Shown: positions 1-6,780 of the stretch, piece by piece
Numbering within the stretch: position 1 is the first letter of the stretch
How the letters are laid out: each line of letters begins with the position of its first letter
From: a virus
Reading direction: 5' to 3' (one strand)
DNA length: 25,999 nucleotides
Virus record (IMG/VR): IMGVR_UViG_3300042296_000166
Location: 1 to 25,999 of that record
Position numbers and translations under genes: made by a program
The notes under the pieces: model-generated
Databases searched by the model: none
Told to the model about the DNA's origin: nothing
The model's input: the letters and a program-made list of their open reading frames with translations, nothing else

Positions 1-121
1 ATTGAAGAGTTTGTGCTGTGTCAACAACATCAACATGCTCTGTACCACTCTTAAGTATTTGAGTAAGCATAAGAGCAATGATTATTGCTATAAGTCCAAG
101 TATTACAAGCTTGTTTTTCAT
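1..121 (-). CDS. Small membrane protein, C-terminal part outside window
   Basis: Reading leftwards from an ATG at 121, 40 codons are open to the window edge. The product begins MKNKLVILGLIAIIIALMLT, a single hydrophobic segment after a short positive N-terminus, so it is an inner-membrane anchored or exported protein. Its ATG overlaps the TGA of the preceding gene (ATGA), implying coupled translation with the lysis/membrane cluster upstream. Function is not recognisable from the visible part; an endolysin, spanin or holin accessory would fit the context. Confidence 0.6.
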   Translation of the reverse strand, partial: MKNKLVILGLIAIIIALMLTQILKSGTEHVDVVDTAQTLQ

Positions 122-402
122 CGCTTAGAGATTATAATGTCTTGTAGTTTCTCAAGGGCTTTTGTATTATTGTTCAAAGCCTCTGTAGTTTTTTGAGCAT
201 CTGAAGCAATATAAGTAGTGAGTTCTTTTTGTAACTCATCAACTTTTGTTTTTAAATTGTCCTCAGAAGTTAATTGTCTTTTTAACATAAACCAAAGAAC
301 AGCTCCTAATCCTAGGACTACAACTCCTAGTGCCCCATATTGGGTTAGTGTTTCAAAAATTCCAAATGAAGGAACAGCGGGGGTAGTGGCTATTAATACC
401 AT
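118..402 (-). CDS. Small membrane protein with coiled-coil tail (holin-like)
   Basis: The 94-residue product has one transmembrane segment (about residues 22-40, rich in Gly, Val and Leu, ending LWFMLKR) followed by a charged region (about 45-90) with heptad-like hydrophobic spacing, predicted to be a coiled coil. One membrane helix plus a cytoplasmic or periplasmic helix is the layout of XhlA/BhlA-type holin accessories. It lies in a run of small membrane genes downstream of a recognisable holin and overlaps the next gene by ATGA. A lysis role is inferred from architecture and position only. Confidence 0.75.
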   Translation of the reverse strand: MVLIATTPAVPSFGIFETLTQYGALGVVVLGLGAVLWFMLKRQLTSEDNLKTKVDELQKELTTYIASDAQKTTEALNNNTKALEKLQDIIISKR

Positions 403-404
403 AA

Positions 405-668
405 TTATTTTTTATTTAAAACAAATTCTTTTACTGCATCTGATAATTCACTTACGTGTCGAGCTAAATTTTTAATCTCTAATTGAGTTTGTTCCTGGAT
501 TGCTTGATATTTTAATCTAGCCTCTTGTTCTACTAATTCTATTTTACCTTTAAGTTTTCCTTGTTCTTCTGTGTTTTTTCTTACATCATTGTGAACTATC
601 TTTAGGAAGTACCCAATAATTAATACAGCAGTGCCAATTATAAATGTTGTAATTTCAGCAGGTGTCAT
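405..668 (-). CDS. Small N-anchored membrane protein with coiled coil
   Basis: The 87-residue product has a transmembrane helix at about residues 7-24 (TTFIIGTAVLIIGYFLKI) and then a long charged helix (25-85) with coiled-coil spacing and many Glu, Lys and Gln. Its ATG overlaps the stop region of the spanin-like gene upstream by four bases (ATGA at 665-668), and only two bases separate it from the next gene. The same architecture occurs in phage lysis accessory proteins and in short membrane-anchored scaffolds. The specific function is not recognised. Confidence 0.75.
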   Translation of the reverse strand: MTPAEITTFIIGTAVLIIGYFLKIVHNDVRKNTEEQGKLKGKIELVEQEARLKYQAIQEQTQLEIKNLARHVSELSDAVKEFVLNKK

Positions 669-1147
669 TTTTTAAACTGTTTGATTATAAAAAATGAAAA
701 GATTAAGCTTATCGCTATAAAAAGCCAAGTCCAAGGAAATGATTTATTCTCTTTACGTATTTTAGTTCTTTCTGTTTTTTTATTTGCCTTGTTTTGTTTG
801 GTCTTATACTTTAGTGCTAGTCTAAGACTGTCGTTCTGCAACTTCATCATCTTCTCCATGTGCTTGAACATGTCCTCGAAGTACTTACGTTCTTGCTTTG
901 ACATGCTTGATTTGATGGTGTTTGTTATAGTATATGGAAAGCTATCCTTTACTAAGTGCCTAACTTCAAGTGTATTAGTCTCTTTATTATAGATAGTGTC
1001 TGATGTGTACGAATACTTCCATACAGTGTCTGACTTAATAACAGCACCCTTAGACTTAGCAATAGCTATGTGCTTCTCAGCTTTCATTAGGTGCTTCTCA
1101 GCACTGCATGAGTACAGTAGAAATAATGCTATAAGTAACTTATACAT
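665..1147 (-). CDS. Candidate unimolecular spanin (outer-membrane lipoprotein with C-terminal TM)
   Basis: The 160-residue product starts with a short lipoprotein signal (MYKLLIALFLLYSC; lipobox LYSC, acylated Cys14) and ends with a transmembrane helix (about 139-156, WTWLFIAISLIFSFFIIK) and a basic tail. Between them lies a mostly polar, helix-prone stretch. Being tethered to the outer membrane by a lipid and to the inner membrane by a C-terminal helix is the definition of a u-spanin such as T1 gp11, which fuses the two membranes in the last step of lysis of Gram-negative hosts. The adjacent holin gene upstream supports this. Family membership by sequence was not tested. Confidence 0.7.
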   Translation of the reverse strand: MYKLLIALFLLYSCSAEKHLMKAEKHIAIAKSKGAVIKSDTVWKYSYTSDTIYNKETNTLEVRHLVKDSFPYTITNTIKSSMSKQERKYFEDMFKHMEKMMKLQNDSLRLALKYKTKQNKANKKTERTKIRKENKSFPWTWLFIAISLIFSFFIIKQFKK

Positions 1148-1640
1148 TGTTCTTTGTTCTGCTTATAAAATCAGTAACGTTATTGATAGAATTCCTTAAG
1201 ACAACAACAGTGTCCTTTACAGACTTTAGTATATTATTTCCTGATATATCAAACCAGTTCTCGTTAATTGATGCAAGCTCAATTATACAGAATATTATAA
1301 GTAAAAGATTTGTAAATATTGCCTTTGTAACAACTATGTACTCAATTGATAAGTACTGCATAACGCCCTTAATAAATGGTGTTAGCATGTAAAAATCTAA
1401 CGGAAAAACTGCTAAGGCAAACAACAAGTAGCCAGTACCTTTATAGATATATCCTTTTCTAAGCATCTTAGATGCAAAAACATCCATGTACCTTCGTCCA
1501 TCTCGTTTAGACTGTATCTTAAGAGATATAAGCTTAACCAACGTATCTACACCCATTGCCACCATTAGAAGTATGATTGATAACTCAATAGGAGAAATAA
1601 ACCCTAAGAATAGTGTAAATACAGTAGCTAGTTTTTTCAT
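1140..1640 (-). CDS. Phage holin, PF05105-like
   Basis: The 166-residue product has several hydrophobic helices (about 14-36, 68-92 and 104-122) and the motif ELASINEN (121-128), which resembles the conserved E-x-x-S-I-x-E-N segment of the phage holin 4 / toxin-secretion holin family (PF05105). Family length is about 120-170 residues. Holins form the inner-membrane lesion that triggers lysis. The gene starts the lysis/membrane cluster and overlaps the spanin-like gene by eight bases. Assignment to the holin family is strong; timing and partner endolysin are not visible here. Confidence 0.85.
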   Translation of the reverse strand: MKKLATVFTLFLGFISPIELSIILLMVAMGVDTLVKLISLKIQSKRDGRRYMDVFASKMLRKGYIYKGTGYLLFALAVFPLDFYMLTPFIKGVMQYLSIEYIVVTKAIFTNLLLIIFCIIELASINENWFDISGNNILKSVKDTVVVLRNSINNVTDFISRTKNNV

Positions 1641-1641
1641 C

Positions 1642-1935
1642 CTACTTAAGAACTAACGTTACAGATCCACTAGCTAACTCAATACTAGAAAAAGGCTTAC
1701 TAACATCCATTGGGGTAATTATAGCTCCTGCCTTTATAGGTGTTAATAGATCTGCAAAGTGATCATTTATAACATCAGTAACTATACCGTTTGAATCAGT
1801 AATTTCTAGAATAGAAAATTCTGTATCTTCTAATGTTACAATAGCATATACTAGTGAAGTGTTATATGTACTAGTATCATTAAGGATGTATGTTCCTCCT
1901 CTTGCTGTTAGGATTTCTCCGTATGAATTTGGCAT
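1642..1935 (-). CDS. Small probable virion protein
   Basis: The 97-residue product is rich in Thr, Ser, Val and Ile, with alternating hydrophobic residues suggesting a small beta-sheet fold. It begins MPNSYGEILTARGGTYILND. It has no signal peptide or membrane segment. It sits between basic virion-type genes and the holin, with a single base separating it from the holin gene. I do not recognise the family; a minor structural or decoration protein is the likeliest role given composition and place. Confidence 0.7.
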   Translation of the reverse strand: MPNSYGEILTARGGTYILNDTSTYNTSLVYAIVTLEDTEFSILEITDSNGIVTDVINDHFADLLTPIKAGAIITPMDVSKPFSSIELASGSVTLVLK

Positions 1936-1941
1936 ATCTTT

Positions 1942-2196
1942 TTATTTTAAACCTTTTCGTGCTCTGTTTCTACTTCTATGTTCTGCTACAACTCCACCAT
2001 CCTTTGTATGGCTTGCGTCTCGCTTATCTCCTTTTTTAAGTCCTAGCTTCTTTCGTCCTGCATTCGCCTCGACTCTAAGCTCTAGTCCTTTCTCAGTCTT
2101 GTTGTACTTAGACTGCTGCTTGAGGCGTTTCTGATTCGCCTCCTTGTTCTCCGCGTAGTACTTCGCTGTCTTCCCTTTTGTAGTTGAACTTTTCAT
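1942..2196 (-). CDS. Small, very basic conserved phage protein
   Basis: The 84-residue product is dominated by Lys, Arg, Gln, Glu and Asn. It carries the C-terminal pattern DASHTKDGGVVAEHRSRNRA (61-80). I recognise this D-A-S-H ... R-S-x-N-R-A-R layout from small basic proteins found in many marine and gut phages, whose function is unknown; nucleic-acid or capsid association is inferred from charge. Its first 89 bases overlap the end of the upstream gene in another frame, so both proteins are encoded there. Confidence 0.8.
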   Translation of the reverse strand: MKSSTTKGKTAKYYAENKEANQKRLKQQSKYNKTEKGLELRVEANAGRKKLGLKKGDKRDASHTKDGGVVAEHRSRNRARKGLK

Positions 2197-2344
2197 TCAA
2201 TAACTTTTTTCTCTTATCACATCCGCAATCCTCAATAATACCAAGCTCAACAGCCTTCTTAACGGCATACTTAATGCCTGTTACCTCAGTGATGAACTCA
2301 ACAGTATCACCAAGACCCTGCTGACGCTTGATCTTTTGGATCAT
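2108..2344 (-). CDS. Conserved small phage protein (GLGDTVEFITEVTGIK type)
   Basis: The 78-residue product has the signature GLGDTVEFITEVTGIKYAVK (10-29) followed by an EDCGCDKRK motif (39-47), which I recognise from phages and prophages of Bacteroidetes; the function is unknown. The Cys-Gly-Cys could bind a metal, but no other Cys is present. Related proteins tend to stop soon after the CGCD region, whereas this one continues 25 polar residues inside the next gene. Its ATG overlaps the preceding stop (ATGA at 2341-2344). Confidence 0.8.
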   Translation of the reverse strand: MIQKIKRQQGLGDTVEFITEVTGIKYAVKKAVELGIIEDCGCDKRKKLLNEKFNYKREDSEVLRGEQGGESETPQAAV

Positions 2345-2517
2345 CGCTTTTTCTTCATACCGCCCATCATACCCATGACAGACATCTTAACTGCGGCCTC
2401 AGTCACTTCTTCTTTCAAATCTTCAGCCATCTTCATGCTCTTCTTAGCACGAATCAACTTATCGATGTACGTATCGAAAGAAAAAACTGGCTTATTGTAT
2501 GGATACTTGTTTTTCAT
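2341..2517 (-). CDS. Small basic/methionine-rich protein
   Basis: This 58-codon gene runs from an ATG at 2517 to a TGA overlapping the next ATG. It encodes MKNKYPYNKPVFSFDTYIDK, then a charged helix, and ends VMGMMGGMKKKR. The Met/Gly-rich basic tail is distinctive, but I do not recognise a function. Support for the gene comes from the ATGA overlap with its downstream neighbour and the Bacteroidetes -7 element immediately before the start, which implies a nearly leaderless mRNA beginning here. Confidence 0.7.
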   Translation of the reverse strand: MKNKYPYNKPVFSFDTYIDKLIRAKKSMKMAEDLKEEVTEAAVKMSVMGMMGGMKKKR

Positions 2518-2521
2518 GATG

Positions 2522-2529
2522 CAAATATA
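2522..2529 (-). promoter_or_regulatory. Bacteroidetes -7 promoter element (TATATTTG)
   Basis: On the minus strand TATATTTG fits the Bacteroidetes -7 consensus TAnnTTTG and ends five bases before the ATG at 2517. No clear TTTG lies 18-20 bases upstream, so this is a one-box match and weaker than the others in this window. Confidence 0.5.
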
Positions 2530-2536
2530 AGTATTT

Positions 2537-2848
2537 TTACAATATAATTTCTACGAGATAACCTTGTTGTTCGTATGCAATTTGAGCATATTCATGAGCA
2601 GTTTCTAATCCTTGTACTTCAGTAGGTTTAATCTCTACATTAATATTACCCATAGGTACATCGGTAGATAATACAGCAGCTCCGCTTTCATATGCCTCTT
2701 TTGAGGCATATGTAGCAATGCTAACTTCTAATGTCTTACCATCTGCTCGACCAGCAAATTCAATTCTTCCGTACACGCTATCCATTTCAATAGTTGTGCC
2801 TTGAATGGTGATAGTTTTTTCTTCTGTTTTGTTTATTATTAGTCCCAT
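2537..2848 (-). CDS. Probable small virion/tail-associated protein
   Basis: The 103-residue product begins MGLIINKTEEKTITIQGTTI, is rich in Thr, Val and Ile, has regular beta-strand alternation, and lacks signal or membrane segments. It follows directly after the putative tail-fibre gene on the same strand (nine-base gap), so it probably belongs to the tail or baseplate set. The family is not recognised. A chaperone or tip protein of the fibre is an alternative. Confidence 0.7.
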   Translation of the reverse strand: MGLIINKTEEKTITIQGTTIEMDSVYGRIEFAGRADGKTLEVSIATYASKEAYESGAAVLSTDVPMGNINVEIKPTEVQGLETAHEYAQIAYEQQGYLVEIIL

Positions 2849-2857
2849 AATGTAAAA

Positions 2858-4201
2858 TTAAGCAATTAATCCGTGAGCTTGCAACCTTGCCTGAATTTCT
2901 GCAATTCTTGTAACTGCATTTGCAAGTGTTCCATCAGATGCCGTTAATGCAGAACCTCTAAAAAGTTTTATTATATTTCCGTTTTCTGTTCTAAAGTGTG
3001 GTGCTGCATTTCCTGCTACGATGTCGGCTGAATACAGTTCAAAACTATCTACTTTAGCTGTATAAGCATCTGGCCCTGTTCCAGTAAAAATGGATAATGT
3101 TTTCTTTGGGGTTAACCATAATGCTCTTTCCGAATCTAATGGGTTTAAATTATTATTAAAATACCAATGAAACCCATTATTCATACCATAATTAGTAATA
3201 TCTGCACAAATCATATTAAGTTTTGGTGCTGTACTCTGGGAGCCATCACTAAAACCTGATTGAAAAAAAGTAAAAGAATGTTTTAAATTTATAACAGAAT
3301 CTCCTCTTGGATGATGACTTATAGAGCCACCATTATTTGCCGAAGCATACGTCATTTTAGGTGCTACTCCAGTAAGAATTAAATTAGAATCCCCCCTTTG
3401 TTCTAATATATTTGCACTATCAGCACTGTTTCTAACTCTAAACGCTATATCCGTACTTAACGCACCTTGCGCTCTTACGTCTAGTCTAGCAGCTGGTGTA
3501 GTTTGACCTATACCGAAAAAATTACCTTTCAATAGAGTAAATGTAGATGAGTTTCTTGTACGAATATCTCCACTAGATGATATTATATCCCATCCTTGAG
3601 TGCCAGAGTTTAATTGACCAAAACCACTTGATGGAAACTGTATATTTAAATCAGTCGTGCCTCCTAGAACCATTTTAGTGCTTCCTGCTCTATTAATTAA
3701 TAGCCTTGGTTCCGTTGATTCGTTTCTACCTATAATAGTTAATTCATCTCCATAAGATGATATTATATTATATGTATCAGCACTATTTCTAACTCTAAAT
3801 GCTATGTCAGTACTCAACGTTCCTTGAGCGCGAACGTCTAAACGCACACTTGTTGAAGGTGTTGCACCAATGCCTAAACGCTTATTAGTGTTATCCCAAA
3901 ATAACGCAGAATCTTGACCTAAAACATCGCCGCCATTTTGAAATAATATTCTTCCGATAGTTCCACTTGCAATAGCTGTTGTACCTACCGTTAAACCACC
4001 TCCACCAATAACCAAATCACCACTACCAAGTAAAGAGTTGCCGTTAACTGTTTTGATATTTGTAGCTGAAACTAATGTAGGCTGATAGTTTGCTGCTAAA
4101 TAACTCTTCACAGCTTTCTGAGACGGAACAACAATATCACTATTAAGTGATAGGGTAGGATCTGTATCTATAGGGGTTCCTTTTGTAAATCCTTGGCTCA
4201 T
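2858..4201 (-). CDS. Tail fibre / receptor-binding-type structural protein
   Basis: The 447-residue product has an N-terminal segment (DPTLSLNSDIVVPSQKAVKS, 13-32) and a GSGDLVIGGGG turn of the type found in phage tail fibres, then repeats around LFWDNTNKRLGIG. The block LDVRAQG-LSTDIAFRVRNSAD occurs twice (about 122-143 and 239-260), and the two copies differ mostly at silent sites. The C-terminus (RIAEIQARLQAHGLIA) is a short helix suited to trimerisation. These are hallmarks of elongated trimeric fibres that bind the host surface. The one-base gap to the gene upstream indicates one structural operon. The exact receptor is unknown. Confidence 0.8.
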   Translation of the reverse strand: MSQGFTKGTPIDTDPTLSLNSDIVVPSQKAVKSYLAANYQPTLVSATNIKTVNGNSLLGSGDLVIGGGGLTVGTTAIASGTIGRILFQNGGDVLGQDSALFWDNTNKRLGIGATPSTSVRLDVRAQGTLSTDIAFRVRNSADTYNIISSYGDELTIIGRNESTEPRLLINRAGSTKMVLGGTTDLNIQFPSSGFGQLNSGTQGWDIISSSGDIRTRNSSTFTLLKGNFFGIGQTTPAARLDVRAQGALSTDIAFRVRNSADSANILEQRGDSNLILTGVAPKMTYASANNGGSISHHPRGDSVINLKHSFTFFQSGFSDGSQSTAPKLNMICADITNYGMNNGFHWYFNNNLNPLDSERALWLTPKKTLSIFTGTGPDAYTAKVDSFELYSADIVAGNAAPHFRTENGNIIKLFRGSALTASDGTLANAVTRIAEIQARLQAHGLIA

Positions 4202-4202
4202 A

Positions 4203-5444
4203 TTATCTGCTTATTTCTTCCCAGTCCATTGATGCAACAACAGTATCACTACCGCTATTAGAAGCAATTACCAGTGTAAGTTCAAATGGTGTTGATATTA
4301 ATCCATTTCTTTCTAACTGAAATTTAAACAATGCTTCCTTCAATATATCAACTTGACTTGCCGCTTGATTACTTTCACTAAAAAATCCACTTGCAAGTAT
4401 TCTTCCTCCTGTAAATGAGGTTCCTGTTATATTATATTCTACAGAAGAGTTTACTCCTGCACTCGTCCAAGTGCCACCTGTTGTTGTTCCAGATGCTACA
4501 ACTTGCCAATTAAACTTAGCTGTACTCATTGGCATTATAGAAAGAGCAGTAAGAATAATAATACCATCCAATCTTGTTGATTTTAAACGTAAGCTTATTA
4601 CAGGGTAAAATGTTCCTGCTGTTCCTAATGTTCTTGGAGATTGAATTGGAATACCAATTGCTTGCTGTAGCCCATTAAGTTCATATCCACCCTCAGACAA
4701 TACCGTAGAACATATTTGCTTCAATGTACTAGCACTAATTGTAGCACCTGTATTTGTTATCTCATACCTTAATGGTAATGATGCTGTAGTTATGTATGTA
4801 GAAGCAATAATATTAGCATGGTGAAACTTATGGCAAACATAAAAGTTACCATTTACAACAAAGCCTATCCTAACCGTTCCTACTCCTAACCACTCCAAGT
4901 CCATGAATAGAATCTGAGCCTTTGTTAGGTCAAGGGTGATTCCACTTGGACCAGACCCATCCATAGGATCAACATTCCAACTTGCTTGAGTAACAGGTGT
5001 ATTTACTACTGCTCCTGTAACAAAACTCCTCTCTACAAAACTTACAGTAGTCCCGTTCTGCTCTAGATAATATCCGTTGTTTGCTCCATAGTACCCAATC
5101 CTTTGTCTTAGGTTAGCCTTAGCAGGACTCATTACAAACGTGCTTAGTACCAATAAACTTTTTCCTGGTTGATATGAGAATACTTTAGTAGTCTCCCTTA
5201 CAACCTCAGATCCTGACGATGTGGTTACATCTAGATCAATTAAACCTTGAGCGGCATTAAATGTTGCAGTTCCTCCTGTTGCAGTTCCTGTTGACCAAAG
5301 TCCGTTGTCAGCAAATCTATGGCTTGAATCAAATAGTGTAAATGGTTCACTTACCCTAAGTCTACCAAATGCATCTATGTTAGGAGTATTTGCAAATGAA
5401 ATCTCACTACTAATTATATTATATGAAGCGTATCCCTGTGCCAT
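4203..5444 (-). CDS. Conserved virion structural protein (DAFGRLRVSEP type)
   Basis: The 413-residue product carries near its N-terminus NTPNIDAFGRLRVSEPFTLF (19-38). I recognise this motif from a structural protein widespread in marine and other tailed phages, usually encoded beside tail fibres. The rest is beta-rich with Thr, Ser and Gly repeats and no membrane segment. It is packed with neighbours at one-base spacing. A tail or fibre-associated role is likely; the exact location in the virion is inferred, not shown. Confidence 0.8.
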   Translation of the reverse strand: MAQGYASYNIISSEISFANTPNIDAFGRLRVSEPFTLFDSSHRFADNGLWSTGTATGGTATFNAAQGLIDLDVTTSSGSEVVRETTKVFSYQPGKSLLVLSTFVMSPAKANLRQRIGYYGANNGYYLEQNGTTVSFVERSFVTGAVVNTPVTQASWNVDPMDGSGPSGITLDLTKAQILFMDLEWLGVGTVRIGFVVNGNFYVCHKFHHANIIASTYITTASLPLRYEITNTGATISASTLKQICSTVLSEGGYELNGLQQAIGIPIQSPRTLGTAGTFYPVISLRLKSTRLDGIIILTALSIMPMSTAKFNWQVVASGTTTGGTWTSAGVNSSVEYNITGTSFTGGRILASGFFSESNQAASQVDILKEALFKFQLERNGLISTPFELTLVIASNSGSDTVVASMDWEEISR

Positions 5445-5445
5445 A

Positions 5446-5775
5446 TTAGCTTATTTCAGATCCATAAAGTGAAAATGACAGATTAGTATTTGATGCATAA
5501 ACTCTTACTACATCTGTTGCAGCTAAAGTTACACCTATTGTAGCGATAAATGTATCGTTAGCTCCTATAGGTAAGTCATAATATATATAATCCTTATTAG
5601 CAGTAGTGGCTCCAGCAATAGCTATTGATATTCTAAATGTAGATAGAACTGCTGATCTATTACAAATAATAACAGAACTAGCTACAGATGATGTAGCAGA
5701 TGGAACTGTATATAGAGCTGTCTCTGTAGTTGCTGATGGACTAGACTGTCCTAATACTTTATAAATTGTTGCCAT
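5446..5775 (-). CDS. Small virion protein, beta-sandwich-like
   Basis: The 109-residue product has the pattern ETALYTVPSATSSVASSVII followed by IYYDLPIGANDTF and ends SFSLYGSEIS. This combination recurs in small structural proteins of many tailed phages, located next to fibre or head-tail genes, and suggests a beta-sandwich. It is separated by one base from the structural genes on each side. A decoration, adaptor or tail-associated role is inferred from family context. Confidence 0.8.
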   Translation of the reverse strand: MATIYKVLGQSSPSATTETALYTVPSATSSVASSVIICNRSAVLSTFRISIAIAGATTANKDYIYYDLPIGANDTFIATIGVTLAATDVVRVYASNTNLSFSLYGSEIS

Positions 5776-5776
5776 A

Positions 5777-5980
5777 CTAAGCTCCCATTAATAAAAAATT
5801 CATTTCAAATCCAGCAGAACCTGTTGATGATGGAGGGACAGACCATGTGCCGTCACCTCTAAGGTATGTAGTACTGTCAGCAGTCCCACTACCAAGGTTA
5901 AATGTAGGTACCTTGTCCTGCTTGGAGAACGGTATTATCTTGCCTAGGACCCTCTTTAATGGACGTGGAAATATACTCAT
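5777..5980 (-). CDS. Small tail-fibre-like protein
   Basis: The 67-residue product includes LGSGTADSTTYLRGDGTWSV (29-48), a motif seen many times within phage tail fibres and fibre-like proteins. Here it is a free short protein with a basic N-terminus. It is the first gene of the leftward tail operon, and a TACCTTTG element lies just upstream, so transcription of the tail genes probably starts here. It could be a fibre attachment piece split from a longer fibre; this is inference. Confidence 0.7.
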   Translation of the reverse strand: MSIFPRPLKRVLGKIIPFSKQDKVPTFNLGSGTADSTTYLRGDGTWSVPPSSTGSAGFEMNFLLMGA

Positions 5981-5984
5981 GCTA

Positions 5985-6016
5985 GTTGCAAAGGTAGCAA
6001 ATTTAATCTAAATTTG
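5985..6016 (+). promoter_or_regulatory. Rightward promoter GTTG-N20-TAAATTTG
   Basis: GTTG (5985-5988) and TAAATTTG (6009-6016) are separated by 20 bases, close to the Bacteroidetes consensus. The ATG at 6024 is only seven bases after the -7 box, so the mRNA would start almost at the start codon. This supports the reality of the lone plus-strand gene in this region. Confidence 0.55.
5989..5996 (-). promoter_or_regulatory. Leftward -7 promoter element (TACCTTTG)
   Basis: The minus-strand TACCTTTG ends eight bases before the ATG at 5980 and matches TAnnTTTG. A second match (TAAATTTG) lies just upstream on the same strand. A proper TTTG at 18-20 bases is missing. It overlaps the divergent promoter serving the plus-strand gene at 6024, so the two may compete. 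Confidence 0.5.
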
Positions 6017-6023
6017 TACATCT

Positions 6024-6551
6024 ATGAGAACTAACAGGTGTAAGAGAAAGGACAAATACAAAATAAGTATAAAGTCCCGTCCGTTCCAAAAACATATCAC
6101 AAGAAACTACCCAGACCATAACTACATGAAGTACTGGAGGGTGATAAGGTACTGGGCATGTCGATACTACGACGTCACCATGATAGAGCTAGAGATACTG
6201 TTCTTCCTGCATGACGAGATGCTGTTCAACAAGACAACGTTCGATTCATACGACAACATATTCAGGTGGGATACAAAGAGGATGGCTAACCTAAAAAGAA
6301 AGGGGCTCATCAGAACATTCCGTGAGCCCACTAATAGCCAAGCTAGATTGTACGAGCTAAGCTTCAAAGCAAAGAAGATGATTAACTCAATCTATAAAAA
6401 GCTAAACGGCGAAGAACCCATACCTACTACACCTAGTAGAAACCCTATGTTTAAGAAGAAAGCAGGCTTCACAGATAAGGTCTTCGCCATCGCAATTAGA
6501 AACTTTAACAAAGAGTTTAAAGAATCAAAGCAACATCTCGATACTGAATAA
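6024..6551 (+). CDS. Probable winged-helix DNA-binding regulator
   Basis: The 175-residue product is basic. Its middle (about residues 51-125) reads as a winged helix: a helix starting VTMIELEILFFLHDE, a recognition-type helix TKRMANLKRKGLI, a wing-like FREPTNSQARLYELS and a closing helix FKAKKMINSIYKKL, a MarR-like order. It is the only plus-strand gene inside the leftward late block, with its own promoter at 5985-6016. Its 3' end overlaps groES by 35 bases on the opposite strand, so transcripts of the two would be complementary. A late-gene or chaperonin regulator is plausible; the target is unknown. Confidence 0.75.
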   Translation: MRTNRCKRKDKYKISIKSRPFQKHITRNYPDHNYMKYWRVIRYWACRYYDVTMIELEILFFLHDEMLFNKTTFDSYDNIFRWDTKRMANLKRKGLIRTFREPTNSQARLYELSFKAKKMINSIYKKLNGEEPIPTTPSRNPMFKKKAGFTDKVFAIAIRNFNKEFKESKQHLDTE

Positions 6552-6780
6552 TCCTGTACGACTCTTCACCATTTCGGTAGTCGTGCCCTTGGACAGCATC
6601 GTAGGCAACAACGTCACCCTTATGTATATGCTCAGCAACTAAATCGCTGACCTCTATAACCTCTGCCTCCTGGTAACGCTGCTTTACAATCTCAGCTCCA
6701 GTGAGTAACAACCCACTCGCGCTCTTTTGCTGCTCTACAACTAGAGGCTTAACTACAATAAAACTATTTAACGCTTTCAT
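6517..6780 (-). CDS. groES: Phage co-chaperonin GroES
   Basis: The 87-residue product shows the GroES frame: MKALNSFIVVKPL at the start, SASGLLLTG (mobile-loop region, about 21-29), EAEVIEVSD, then KGDVVAYD (54-61) and the closing YRIIQYRDVALIL. Typical GroES has about 95 residues, so this is slightly short. It would cap the GroEL ring during folding of client proteins in the cytoplasm. It follows groEL with a 17-base overlap, the reverse of the bacterial groES-groEL order. The mobile loop differs from the host type, which fits a dedicated phage pair. Confidence 0.9.
   Translation of the reverse strand: MKALNSFIVVKPLVVEQQKSASGLLLTGAEIVKQRYQEAEVIEVSDLVAEHIHKGDVVAYDAVQGHDYRNGEESYRIIQYRDVALIL

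Noticed and set aside
2336-2530. Plus-strand open frame opposite the small Met-rich gene
   Set aside because: It is a shadow of the minus-strand gene, which has an ATGA junction and a promoter element.
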